Assembly (NCBI GenBank): GCA_016194745.1 | Contig: JACQBA010000011.1 | Location: 62,001 to 126,000, forward strand | DNA length: 64,000 nucleotides | DNA from: Elusimicrobiota bacterium | Lineage (GTDB): Bacteria > Elusimicrobiota > Elusimicrobia > UBA1565 > JACRDR01 | Direction of reading: 5' to 3' | Shown: positions 24,461 to 34,526 of the stretch, piece by piece | Layout of the letters: each line of letters opens with the position of its first letter | How positions within the stretch are numbered: position 1 is the first letter of the stretch | Program-made: the position numbers and the translations under genes | The notes under the pieces: generated by a model | The model's database searches: none | What the model saw: only the letters and a program-made list of their open reading frames with translations | What the model was told of the DNA's origin: nothing

Positions 24461-25951
24461 ATGGACAGGCTCCGCGACGCGTATCGGCGGCTCTTCTCGC
24501 TCGGCGAGATCGAGAACGACAGGCGCCTCCAAGTCCTGTTCTTCTGCCTGCTCGCGATCTTCATCCTCGATTTCAACGCCATCTCGTACGTCGCGCAGTC
24601 CGCCACGCAGCACCACCGGGAGGTCGGCCAGTTCGCGTGCTGGCCGCATTTCCAATCGTGCGGCTCGTGGTTCGTGCTGAAAGCGACGCCCTTCGGATAC
24701 ACGTACCACCTCGTCATGATGGTCGTGTTCTCGTTCCTCGCGCTCTCGGCGCTGTCCGGGGCGCTGGGCTTCTGGACGCGTGCGCACGCGCTGATGATGC
24801 CGCCGTTCCTCCTCAAAGTCTTCTACTCGTTCTTCCTCGCCTTCGACGGCGAGACGAACTTCCGCTACTTCCATCTGACGTACGTGTTCGTCCTCCTTCT
24901 CCTGCCGGAGAAGAAGTTCTACCTTAAGATGACGTTCTGCACGCTGTATTTCTGGGCGGCGCGCATCAAGATGAGCGGAGACGGTTGGATCGCCGGACGC
25001 TACTTCACGACCTTGAAGTTCGGCTTGCCGCTCGTGCCCGGCGTCCTGGTCCCGTTCCTGACGAACGGGGTCGTGCTCTTCGAGATGCTCGGCAGCTGGG
25101 GGATGCTGACCAAAAATGAGCAGCTGAAGAGATGGCTGCTGGCGACCTGGACGGCGTTCCACCTGTATTCCGTGTCCCTGATCGGCTTCTATTATCCGGT
25201 CCGCTGCATCCCTACGCTGTGGGTGCTATTTTGGGGCAAGCCCGAGCCCGCCCGCTTCCGCTGGGAGCGGCGCTTCTTGCCCGGCGCGGCATTCATCGCC
25301 GGCCTGTTCCTCCTCCACACGGTGCCCTACGCGATCCCGAAGGGCGATCCCAAGTACACGCTCGAGGGCTTCATGTACGGCGCGGCCATGTTCGACGCGA
25401 ACCACCAATGCCAGAGCGCCGTCCGCCTCGTCGACGCGCAGGGAAAGGTGATCGCTCAGATAGCGTACAAGAACCGCGACTCGGCGAACCGATGCGATCC
25501 CTACACGTATTGGTTCGGCGTGAAGCAGCGCCTGTGCCCCAAGGAGCCGAACGGGCGCCGCGTCGAATGGACGATGGTGCATTCCGTCAACGGCGGCCCG
25601 TTCTACAAGATCATCGACGTCCCTGACCTGTGCGTCTTGACGTATGGGCCCCTCAGCCGCAACGCCTGGATCAAGACGCCCGCCGACGGCGCTCCGGTCG
25701 TCGGCTATCCCTACCCGGACGTGCTGATCGGCGGCGAGCTTCTGGGCCCGGTACCGCTCATGGCCGACACGCCCCAGATCATCCCGTTCGGCGCGCAGCC
25801 GTGGCTTATGGAGCACGCCATCGGGATCGGGAGGCTCTACCAGGCGCTGTGGCTCCTCGTCCTGGCCGCCGCCTGCGTCATCTTGACGATGCGGGATGAA
25901 TCAGGCAGAATTATCCTGCCGTCGATTTCCCGGTTTTCCGGAAAAACATGA
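24461..25951 (+). CDS. HTTM-like multi-pass membrane protein
   Basis: About 496 residues. Seven to eight hydrophobic segments lie in residues 25-300 (LFFCLLAIFILDF, LVMMVVFSFLALSALSGAL, FLLKVFYSFFLAF, YVFVLLLLP, FHLYSVSLIGFYY, AAFIAGLFLLHTV) and one near 455 (ALWLLVLAAACVIL). Between the last two is a ~150-residue extracytoplasmic domain with several Cys. The fold pattern resembles the HTTM domain shared with vitamin-K-dependent gamma-carboxylase; the similarity is by pattern only. The ATG at 24461 is preferred because a -10 ends at 24452; ATG 24455 adds two residues. It overlaps the next gene (ATGA). Reaction unknown. Confidence 0.7.
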   Translation: MDRLRDAYRRLFSLGEIENDRRLQVLFFCLLAIFILDFNAISYVAQSATQHHREVGQFACWPHFQSCGSWFVLKATPFGYTYHLVMMVVFSFLALSALSGALGFWTRAHALMMPPFLLKVFYSFFLAFDGETNFRYFHLTYVFVLLLLPEKKFYLKMTFCTLYFWAARIKMSGDGWIAGRYFTTLKFGLPLVPGVLVPFLTNGVVLFEMLGSWGMLTKNEQLKRWLLATWTAFHLYSVSLIGFYYPVRCIPTLWVLFWGKPEPARFRWERRFLPGAAFIAGLFLLHTVPYAIPKGDPKYTLEGFMYGAAMFDANHQCQSAVRLVDAQGKVIAQIAYKNRDSANRCDPYTYWFGVKQRLCPKEPNGRRVEWTMVHSVNGGPFYKIIDVPDLCVLTYGPLSRNAWIKTPADGAPVVGYPYPDVLIGGELLGPVPLMADTPQIIPFGAQPWLMEHAIGIGRLYQALWLLVLAAACVILTMRDESGRIILPSISRFSGKT

Positions 25952-26508
25952 ATCGAAAGCTCCTCTGCGCCCTCGCTCTCGCCGCGACGGTCTCCGCGGC
26001 CATCGCCCAGACTAAGACGCCCTTGGTCACGGTCCGCCTGTTCTGGGAATACCACGGCCTGCCGGCCGGCATGAAGGTCTACGAGGTGAAGCAGGGCGGC
26101 TATCCCGTGTGGCTGACAGGGGTGGTGCAGACTCTATCCGACGCGCCCGTCGGCAAGGAGATCGAGAGCGGCACGCTCTTCGCCAAGGCCGGCGAGGCGA
26201 AGCGCTTCGTGCTCGTATACAAGAACCCGACGAACAAGATGCTGCGCTTCTTCACGAACCCGCACCAGATCAGCCCGCCGACGGTGGGCCTCGGCTTCGT
26301 CTTCCAGTGCACCTGCATCAACCACCTCTTCAGCGTGCCCCCGAACCGCTATTGGTACCGCGTCGTGCAGTTTCGGCTGACGCCCGATTTCCAGGGGACG
26401 TCTCTCGACGTCAAGCACCACCTGGCCGCCCGGGCCGCGGCGTCCTCCTCGGACGACCGTCTGCTGAAGGGCGTCGTGAAGCCCAAGCTGGATCATTTCC
26501 CCAATTGA
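25948..26508 (+). CDS. Cox11/CtaG-like secreted protein with a C-x-C motif
   Basis: 186 residues with a signal peptide (LLCALALAATVSAAIA). The central part (about 95-150) reads RFFTNPHQISPPTVGLGF, FVFQCTCINHLFSVPPN and YWYRVVQFRLTPDF. This matches the order of Cox11: a TPxxxG-type segment, the copper-binding C-x-C (CFCF in Cox11) and a following beta-strand with a PD end. Cox11 gives copper to cytochrome oxidase CuB. There is no membrane anchor beyond the signal peptide and no oxidase subunit nearby, so the target is unknown. The start overlaps the upstream stop. I rate the family match as probable at fold level only. Confidence 0.65.
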   Translation: MNRKLLCALALAATVSAAIAQTKTPLVTVRLFWEYHGLPAGMKVYEVKQGGYPVWLTGVVQTLSDAPVGKEIESGTLFAKAGEAKRFVLVYKNPTNKMLRFFTNPHQISPPTVGLGFVFQCTCINHLFSVPPNRYWYRVVQFRLTPDFQGTSLDVKHHLAARAAASSSDDRLLKGVVKPKLDHFPN

Positions 26509-26516
26509 GCGCGCGG

Positions 26517-27329
26517 ATGCGGAGATTCGCCTTCGCCGCGGCCCTGCTCGCCGTCGCGTCCTCGTCCCACGCCCAAAATAAGAAGGACGCGGCGGCACCC
26601 GCCCCGATCGAATGGGTCCGCATCGAGGGCGGCACGTTCTATATGGGCACGAACCAGGGGCCCGCCTCAAGCGGCCCGGCGCGCAAAGTGACCGTGAGGA
26701 CGTTCGAGATCTCCAAGAGCGAGGTCACGGTCGCTCAGTTCGCGGCCTGCGCCCGGCTGGGAGAATGCCATGCGATGGTCAACGATCGGTGGCGCTGCAA
26801 CTCGATCGACCCGGAGCGCGTAAACCATCCGATCAACTGCGTCGACTGGAAAAACGCCAAGCGGTACGCGAACTTCGTCCACGCCCGCCTGCCGACCGAG
26901 GCGGAATGGGAGTTCGCCGCGCGCAGCCGCGGCAAGGACATCGCCTATCCCTGGGGCGGCGAGCCGCCGACTTGCGAGCGAGCGGTCATGAACGATCCGG
27001 ACGCCGCCCCTCACTACGGCTGCGGGGCGCTGGTCACCTCTCCCGTCTGCTCGAAACGGGCGGGCAATACGGACCAGGGGCTCTGCGACATGGCGGGCAA
27101 CGTCAGCGAATGGGTCGCAGACCGCTACCACGCGAACTACAACGGCGCGCCGCCCGACTCGAGCTCATGGGAGTTCAACGCGACCGAGTATCCCGTCATC
27201 CGCGGCGCCGCCTTCACCCACGACGACGAGTCGGGCCGCCTCAAGACGACGTCGCGCCACTACCAATTCGACGCGCCGCTCTACACCGTCGGCTTTCGAG
27301 TCGCCCGGGACGTTCCCGCCGGGCGCTGA
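26517..27329 (+). CDS. SUMF1/formylglycine-generating-enzyme-like secreted protein
   Basis: 270 residues with a signal peptide (FAFAAALLAVASSSHA). The SUMF1 domain is clear: IEWVRIEGGTFYMGTNQG, FEISKSEVTVAQFAAC, HPINCVDWKNAKRYANF, RLPTEAEWEFAARS, DMAGNVSEWVADRY and GFRVARD. The two copper-binding Cys of true formylglycine-generating enzymes, expected after the RGGSW block, are absent (here IRGAAFTHDDESG and LKTTSRHYQ). It is therefore not a sulfatase activator and may be a ligand-binding or non-haem-iron variant. Other Cys (ARLGEC, CNSID, CVDW, CERAV, YGCGA, SPVCSK, GLCD) could form disulfides. It follows the Cox11-like gene by 8 bases; ATG 26517 has no ribosome site. Confidence 0.82.
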   Translation: MRRFAFAAALLAVASSSHAQNKKDAAAPAPIEWVRIEGGTFYMGTNQGPASSGPARKVTVRTFEISKSEVTVAQFAACARLGECHAMVNDRWRCNSIDPERVNHPINCVDWKNAKRYANFVHARLPTEAEWEFAARSRGKDIAYPWGGEPPTCERAVMNDPDAAPHYGCGALVTSPVCSKRAGNTDQGLCDMAGNVSEWVADRYHANYNGAPPDSSSWEFNATEYPVIRGAAFTHDDESGRLKTTSRHYQFDAPLYTVGFRVARDVPAGR

Positions 27330-27374
27330 GGGCGCCCGGCGGGGTACGAGTCCCAAAATCCTCGCGGTTTAGGC

Positions 27375-28658
27375 TCAGGACGAACCGCCGCTTCCTCCGC
27401 TTCCGCCTTGAGCCGGGGGCGGCGGCTTCGGGATGCACATGGGCGGCAGCGGAGGCGGCGGGATCGCCTTCAAGTACCCGCTCGACCCTCCGATCACGCC
27501 CTTCCCGGTGCCGGTCGGCTCCGAATCGATTATCACCTGCACGTAGGTAGGCTCTTTCGGCGCGCTCACCCACGCTGGATTGATATCCTCGAATAGGGGG
27601 TTGCATTGCTCGGCGGGTTCGGCCTCCTGCCCGACCACCTGCTTGTCCTTTCCGACCGGAGGCGGCGCATGCTCGAGCTTCAGATTTTGAAGGTCGCCCA
27701 TCGCCAGGAGTCCGGCGGCCCCGACCGCGCCCGCGGCCTGCGCGCCGGCCATCGCCGCGTTGGCCGTCCCGCCGCCGAAGGTCGTCGCCGTCGCCGCGGA
27801 GCCGGTCGTTCCATAATACTTGGGCAGCCGCTCCGCGAGGTCAGGCTTGGGAGGCGGAACGCCGCCCGCCACGGGGAGCGACGTCGGACCCGTTCCGGGG
27901 TTGGTCTTCGGCGCCCCGGCCGGATACTTCAGATTCTCGGGAAGGTTGGCCTGTCCCACGGTCGGAGCGCCCTTCTGCCCCGGCTGCGCGGCGGCGCCGT
28001 TCGCGGCGGCCGCGCCGAGCGCCGCCCCGGGTCCGGCTGCGTTTTTGGGCTTGAAGGCGTTGTTGACCGTCAGCTGTCCGCCGGGAGCCCCCTTCGGCGC
28101 GTACTGTTGGGCCGGGCCCGAACCGGGCTGAAAGCCGGTCTGCGGCTCCGATTGGCCGCGAGAGAGCAGCGTCGGAGTGTCGTCGGCCTGCACGCCGGGC
28201 GCCGTGGATTTGGACGACGCCAAGTTCGTGCCGGGAGCGCCGGTCAAGTGGTTCTGCAGCGTGCGCGAGCGGAGGTTCTTCACGCTGTTGAGGACCGACG
28301 TCTTGATCGCCAGCCGGCCGTCGGTCAGCGCGGCGGCGATGGGATTGGTGGAGTTCGACGGAATGAGCAGAATCATCGCGCCGAGCGCGACGACGGCGCC
28401 GGCACCGAGCGCGTACATGTACGCGCGGTCCATCTTCTTGGCGGACTGCGGCGCCGTCGAGGCGGGCTGCAGCGCGGGCAGAAGCGCCGGGTGCGATTGC
28501 GACTCGACTTCGGGCTCGGCGAGCTCCGCCTCGGGCTCCAACTCCGGCGTCGCGAGCTCCGGGGTGGCGAGCTCCGGCGTCGCCAACTGCGGATGGACGA
28601 TCTCGTCCGCGTCGTCCTTTGACACTTCCTTGTCCTTACCCAGCTTCGATTTAGACAT
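27375..28658 (-). CDS. Single-pass membrane protein, Pro/Ala/Gly-rich
   Basis: 427 residues. The cytoplasmic N-terminus (about 75 residues) contains three ATPEL repeats and an acidic stretch. One membrane segment follows (AYMYALGAGAVVALGAMILLI). The rest is a long Pro/Ala/Gly/Gln-rich region, a Cys near EQCNPLFEDI and PPMCIPKPPPP, and a Gly/Ser tail. The layout matches the proteins at 19951 and 21230: short inside, single membrane pass, disordered outside, Cys near the C-terminus. I do not recognise a domain. The ATG at 28658 follows GCGGGGTG and a good promoter. Convergent with the SUMF1 gene 45 bases away. Confidence 0.75.
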   Translation of the reverse strand: MSKSKLGKDKEVSKDDADEIVHPQLATPELATPELATPELEPEAELAEPEVESQSHPALLPALQPASTAPQSAKKMDRAYMYALGAGAVVALGAMILLIPSNSTNPIAAALTDGRLAIKTSVLNSVKNLRSRTLQNHLTGAPGTNLASSKSTAPGVQADDTPTLLSRGQSEPQTGFQPGSGPAQQYAPKGAPGGQLTVNNAFKPKNAAGPGAALGAAAANGAAAQPGQKGAPTVGQANLPENLKYPAGAPKTNPGTGPTSLPVAGGVPPPKPDLAERLPKYYGTTGSAATATTFGGGTANAAMAGAQAAGAVGAAGLLAMGDLQNLKLEHAPPPVGKDKQVVGQEAEPAEQCNPLFEDINPAWVSAPKEPTYVQVIIDSEPTGTGKGVIGGSSGYLKAIPPPPLPPMCIPKPPPPAQGGSGGSGGSS

Positions 28659-28680
28659 GGTCGCACCCCGCTGTTCTCTT

Positions 28681-28709
28681 ATTATGGAAGGCGCCCGGCA
28701 ACAAATCAA
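28681..28709 (-). promoter_or_regulatory. Promoter of the 27375-28658 gene
   Basis: Minus strand TTGATT (28704-28709), a 17-base spacer and CATAAT (28681-28686), 22 bases before the ATG. Confidence 0.65.
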
Positions 28710-28717
28710 TAACGATT

Positions 28718-28755
28718 AGGCCCTTGGTCCTATTGTCATATAGGTCTAAAGGCCT
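28718..28755 (-). terminator. 3' hairpin with GGTCT/AGGCC arms
   Basis: Arms 28718-28733 and 28740-28755 pair at 14 of 16 positions (one G-U) around a 6-base loop. The hairpin begins inside the stop codon of the gene at 28754-29284 and ends just before the -35 of the next gene. No U-tract. Confidence 0.55.
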
Positions 28756-29284
28756 ATGGCCGATAGGTGTCGGCATCCATGACCTCCAGGCTCGCGTGGA
28801 GCTGGACGCTCGCGCCGTCGGCCGTCGGCAGCTCCTCATTGGAGGCCCGCAGAACGGTCCTCGAATCCCTCCAGACGTACGCGTAGCCCTGCCGCCGCGG
28901 CTCTCCATACATCGTGGACAGCTTGACGACCATGGTCTCCAGGGGTTCCTTGTGCGTCTGCTCGGCGTCGAAGACGGCCTTGATGCGGACGAGCTTGCCG
29001 TAGCGGACGCCGAGCTGAAGCGCGGCGACGTGGTCGGGGAAGTTCCTGGCGTACGACCGCTCGATCATCACGCGGCTGATCTCCCCGCCGGGCTCCATGA
29101 TCGTCGGCCATTCCCGGCTCGGCGGGCAGAGGGTCTTTACGTGCTTGAGCTTGTTGCCGAGCGTGATGTTCACGAGAATCCGCTGGATCGGGACGGAGAT
29201 GTCCTCGAACGCGCCCGCCGAGCGACGTCCGCACGGCAGGCACGCGAGCGCGGCGAGAAGCGTCGCCGCCGTCCGCGGGGACAT
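28754..29284 (-). CDS. Small secreted protein, unknown family
   Basis: 176 residues with a signal peptide (TAATLLAALACLPCGRRSAGA). The mature part has HVKTLCPPSREWPTIMEPGG, KLVRIKAVFDAEQTHKEPL and YGEPRRQGYAYVWRDSRTVL. The KAVFD..Y/RYGEP...W.D..T pattern resembles small lipoprotein-like domains that measure a flux of substrate, but I cannot name a family. It lies 2 bases after the stop of the beta-lactamase-like gene on the same strand, so they are probably one transcript. Possibly an envelope partner of that hydrolase. Confidence 0.72.
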   Translation of the reverse strand: MSPRTAATLLAALACLPCGRRSAGAFEDISVPIQRILVNITLGNKLKHVKTLCPPSREWPTIMEPGGEISRVMIERSYARNFPDHVAALQLGVRYGKLVRIKAVFDAEQTHKEPLETMVVKLSTMYGEPRRQGYAYVWRDSRTVLRASNEELPTADGASVQLHASLEVMDADTYRP

Positions 29285-29286
29285 CG

Positions 29287-30426
29287 CTAGTTGAAGTCGG
29301 ATCCGGAGCGGCGGCGGGCCTTGGCGCGGAACCCGGCCTTGGCCAGGAGGTTCTCGTCGCCCTTGTAGAAGCTGACGGTGAGCCGTCCGAGGTGCGTGAT
29401 GAAATCCTTGGCGCGGTGGTAGTTGCGGTTCTGCCCGGTCAGCACGACGAACACGAAATCCCCGTCCGGCGAAAAGATGACCGCGGAGTCGTGGCAAGCG
29501 CCGCGCAGGAGCCCCGTCTTATGCGCGATCTCCCAGCCGGGCGGCAGCGCCTTGGCGAGGCGCGCGCGCGACTTTTGGCGCTTCATGATGTCGAGCATCA
29601 CCTCGCTCGAGAACCGGTCGACCATGTCGCCGCGGTAAATCTTCTCGAGGATGAGCGCCATCTCGCGGGCCGTCGTGTAGTTCTCGTAAGCGACGCGCGA
29701 GCTCTGCAGGCTCATGCCCTCGGGGAAGATCTCGGTGTAGACGAGGCCCATCCTGGGGAAGGCCTGCTGCAGGTAGCCCATGCCGACCGTCTCGATCATC
29801 ATGCGCGTCGCGGTGTTGTCGCTCTCGTCGATCATGTGGTCGAGGAGCTGGCGTACGGTGTACTTGCTGCCGTCCTTGGCCCATTTCAAGCTGCCGGAGC
29901 CCCCGACGCGATGCCGCCTGCGCAGAGCGATCTTGGTCTGGAGGGTCAGCTCGCCGCGATGGATCTTGTCGAACACCGCGGCCATGATCGGGACCTTGAT
30001 GAGGCTCGCGGACGGGAACAGATCGTCCGGCTGATACGCCCATACGCGGTTGTGCTTCAAGTCCTTCAAAAACAGGGACACGCGTCCAGGATAGGCGATC
30101 GCGTCGTGCTGGAGCTGCTTGACCAGCGCATTCCAGCGCCGCGTCGCGGGGTCCTCGCCGGCGGCGGCGCCGCTCGGAGCGGGCTCCGCCACGACCGCGG
30201 AGGCGGTCTGCGGCGCCGGCTCCGGCGCGGTCGGCCGCTCCTCGTCCTCTTTCGCCGAGTCCGCGATGACCGAGGCCATCTGCGGAACGTCCTCGGGCGA
30301 CTCCATGTTCCAGTCGAGCTTGTAGCCGAGATAGTAGCAGGACGGCACCAGCGCGATCGCTAGGAGGACGACCGCGTCGACGGACGCGGGGCGGGAGGAC
30401 TTGTGGACGGTCGCTATGCGGCTCAT
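29287..30426 (-). CDS. Class A beta-lactamase-like serine hydrolase, membrane anchored
   Basis: 379 residues. An N-terminal membrane segment (VDAVVLLAIALVPSCYYLGY, about 16-35) is followed by a Pro/Ala/Glu linker and the serine-hydrolase domain (about 95-360). The three active-site motifs are S141-L-I-K144, S202-D-N204 and K303-T-G305. I cannot find the Glu166-x-x-Leu-Asn omega-loop motif of true class A beta-lactamases; the region reads VYTEIFPEGMSLQ. It may therefore be a DD-peptidase-like or slow hydrolase instead of a resistance enzyme. The ATG at 30426 is chosen because it puts a short basic tail before the membrane segment. Confidence 0.85.
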   Translation of the reverse strand: MSRIATVHKSSRPASVDAVVLLAIALVPSCYYLGYKLDWNMESPEDVPQMASVIADSAKEDEERPTAPEPAPQTASAVVAEPAPSGAAAGEDPATRRWNALVKQLQHDAIAYPGRVSLFLKDLKHNRVWAYQPDDLFPSASLIKVPIMAAVFDKIHRGELTLQTKIALRRRHRVGGSGSLKWAKDGSKYTVRQLLDHMIDESDNTATRMMIETVGMGYLQQAFPRMGLVYTEIFPEGMSLQSSRVAYENYTTAREMALILEKIYRGDMVDRFSSEVMLDIMKRQKSRARLAKALPPGWEIAHKTGLLRGACHDSAVIFSPDGDFVFVVLTGQNRNYHRAKDFITHLGRLTVSFYKGDENLLAKAGFRAKARRRSGSDFN

Positions 30427-30486
30427 GGCCGAGGTGACGAGTAACGGGTGAAAAGCAACGAGCGCACTACAGACTCGATTGGCTTT

Positions 30487-30515
30487 AGGATAACAGGCGA
30501 ATGCACGATTTTCAA
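30487..30515 (-). promoter_or_regulatory. Promoter of the beta-lactamase-like operon
   Basis: Minus strand TTGAAA (30510-30515), a 17-base spacer and TATCCT (30487-30492), about 60 bases before the ATG. Confidence 0.6.
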
Positions 30516-30604
30516 GGCCCGTGTAACGACTATTTAACACGCTCCGCCGACGGGAAAAGCGCCGATTCTCGGGCACTCATGACCCCGCCGCGCGGCCCGC
30601 GCCG

Positions 30605-33094
<2,490 letters not shown>

Positions 33095-33159
33095 ATAGAT
33101 ATTCCTCTAAAGCGAAATGTTCCCCCGTCGACGAGGGAAGCCGTCTTGAGCCTCTTTGG

Positions 33160-33188
33160 ATTATTGCACATGGTCATGACTTTTTCAA
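33160..33188 (-). promoter_or_regulatory. clpC promoter
   Basis: Minus strand TTGAAA (33183-33188), a 17-base spacer and AATAAT (33160-33165), giving a leader of about 60 bases. I see no CtsR heptamer repeat. The rest of the 255-base gap shows nothing else recognisable. Confidence 0.65.
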
Positions 33189-33349
33189 GGACGGCGCCGT
33201 GACGATTTCGTCACTGGATCGCGCTCGCCGGGACGCGGGTCCGAATGCCCATCGCCGGCTGGGCCCAACGACGGCGCGCGGAGGTCCGGTGGCTCCACGT
33301 ACCCGTCGGCGCGCATATGGCACCATACGTCGAATTCGGGAGGATATCT

Positions 33350-33814
33350 ATGAGAAATACGATCATCTCCACCGCGGTCTTCGCCGCCTGCGCCCTGCTG
33401 CCGACGCTCGCGGGAGCGGCGGCGCTGGACGTCCGGAATCTGCTGGGCGTCGAATGCGCCGCGAGCGAGGGCGGCGCCGAGGTCGTCACTTTTCATACCA
33501 GCGACCGCGGCCTCAAGTACGTCCGGGTCGCCAACTACGGCATGAAGGCGTTCATCATCTTCGACGTCCACCACGATCTCGCGCGACGGGAGACCACCGT
33601 GCGGGCGACGGCCCAGGGTGGAGTCAAGTTCCGCCTCTCGACGCCGATGCCCCCCGACAACCCTTCCGAGGAGATGCCGAACGGGCCGTGCTACGGCGCG
33701 AGCAGCCCCTTCGCCGGCTTCTGCGTAGGCTCCTCGCTTTTCATCAACGAAGCGCCGGAAGGCTACCACCGTCTTGTCTGCCGCGTGACGTCCGGCGAAG
33801 GCGCCGAAAACTAG
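33350..33814 (+). CDS. Small secreted protein, unknown family
   Basis: 154 residues with a signal peptide (IISTAVFAACALLPTLAGA). Four Cys are present in the mature part (VECAAS, GPCYGA, GFCVGS, LVCRVT), enough for two disulfides. The central region KYVRVANYGMKAFIIFDVHHD is beta-like. No family recognised. GGGAGGATATCT precedes the ATG at 33350 at normal spacing, so the longer upstream frame is not used. It stands alone on the plus strand between clpC and a convergent secreted-protein gene. Confidence 0.75.
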   Translation: MRNTIISTAVFAACALLPTLAGAAALDVRNLLGVECAASEGGAEVVTFHTSDRGLKYVRVANYGMKAFIIFDVHHDLARRETTVRATAQGGVKFRLSTPMPPDNPSEEMPNGPCYGASSPFAGFCVGSSLFINEAPEGYHRLVCRVTSGEGAEN

Positions 33815-33845
33815 GCCTCGCCGGCTCGTCGTCCTGAATTATAGA

Positions 33846-33873
33846 GAACGCCCCGGAGGGGACCGGGGCGTTC
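33846..33873. terminator. Hairpin between convergent genes
   Basis: GAACGCCCCGG (33846-33856) and CCGGGGCGTTC (33863-33873) form a perfect 11-bp stem with an AGGGGA loop. There is no U-tract on either side. Its place 31 bases after one stop and 16 bases from the other fits a shared terminator. Confidence 0.65.
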
Positions 33874-33889
33874 GTAGAGCCGGTGCGGA

Positions 33890-34399
33890 TTAGTTGCGGT
33901 TCGAGTGGGCCGACCCGTTGACCGAGTACAGCTTCACGATCTCGTGGCCGTCGGCGACCGTCACGAGGCCCGTCATCTCCACCAGGAACCACTCGAGCGG
34001 CCGCTGCGGGCAAGGCCGGCCGGGGACGCAGTGAAGGATCGGGCGGGACTTCTCGAAGCGGACCTGCACGCGGAGGTTCTTGTGGTTCGCGCTCGCGGTG
34101 TCGAGCTTCTCGATCTTCGCGCCGCGGAAGATCTGGTAGCCCTGCTGCTGCACGAAGTTCTCGACGGTGGCGAGGTAGGCGCCCATGACGCCCTGGTTCA
34201 AGAGCTTCTGGTGGAACTCTTCCTGACCGCCCCAGCTGACCGGGCGGAATACCGCGTCGGACTTGACCAGGCCGTGCATCTCGCCGCCGAGCTCCATGAT
34301 CGCCACGGCCGCTCGCGGCTCGAAACCGGAAACCACTTCCGCGCGGGCCGGCGCCGAGATCATCGCCGCGACCGCAACCATCAGAATCGTCTTCGTCAT
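33890..34399 (-). CDS. Small secreted protein, unknown family
   Basis: 169 residues with a signal peptide (TILMVAVAAMISAPARA). It has IMELGGEMHGLVKS, FHQKLLNQGVMGAYLATVEN and VRFEKSRPILHCVPGRPCPQ, with two Cys near residues 122-128. It ends VKLYSVNGSAHSNRN. No family recognised. The ATG has a strong AAGGAGG site. An extended -10 TGGCATAAT lies at 34428-34436 on the minus strand, giving a leader of about 22 bases. Confidence 0.75.
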   Translation of the reverse strand: MTKTILMVAVAAMISAPARAEVVSGFEPRAAVAIMELGGEMHGLVKSDAVFRPVSWGGQEEFHQKLLNQGVMGAYLATVENFVQQQGYQIFRGAKIEKLDTASANHKNLRVQVRFEKSRPILHCVPGRPCPQRPLEWFLVEMTGLVTVADGHEIVKLYSVNGSAHSNRN

Positions 34400-34526
34400 C
34401 GCATCCTCCTTGAAATCTTGTGGGAGGATTATGCCAGTTGCCTCGAGCGCGATTCGATGACGGCGCTCAGCCCGTCGACTTGATCCGCGTCAATACGGAA
34501 TCTGGGTCTCCGCCGCCAGGGGAGGG

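Noticed and set aside
26517..27329. Naming the SUMF1 protein a sulfatase-modifying enzyme
   Set aside because: The two copper-binding Cys of the active site are missing.
33095..33200. CtsR operator before clpC
   Set aside because: No tandem GGTCAAA-type heptads; only a sigma70-like promoter is visible.
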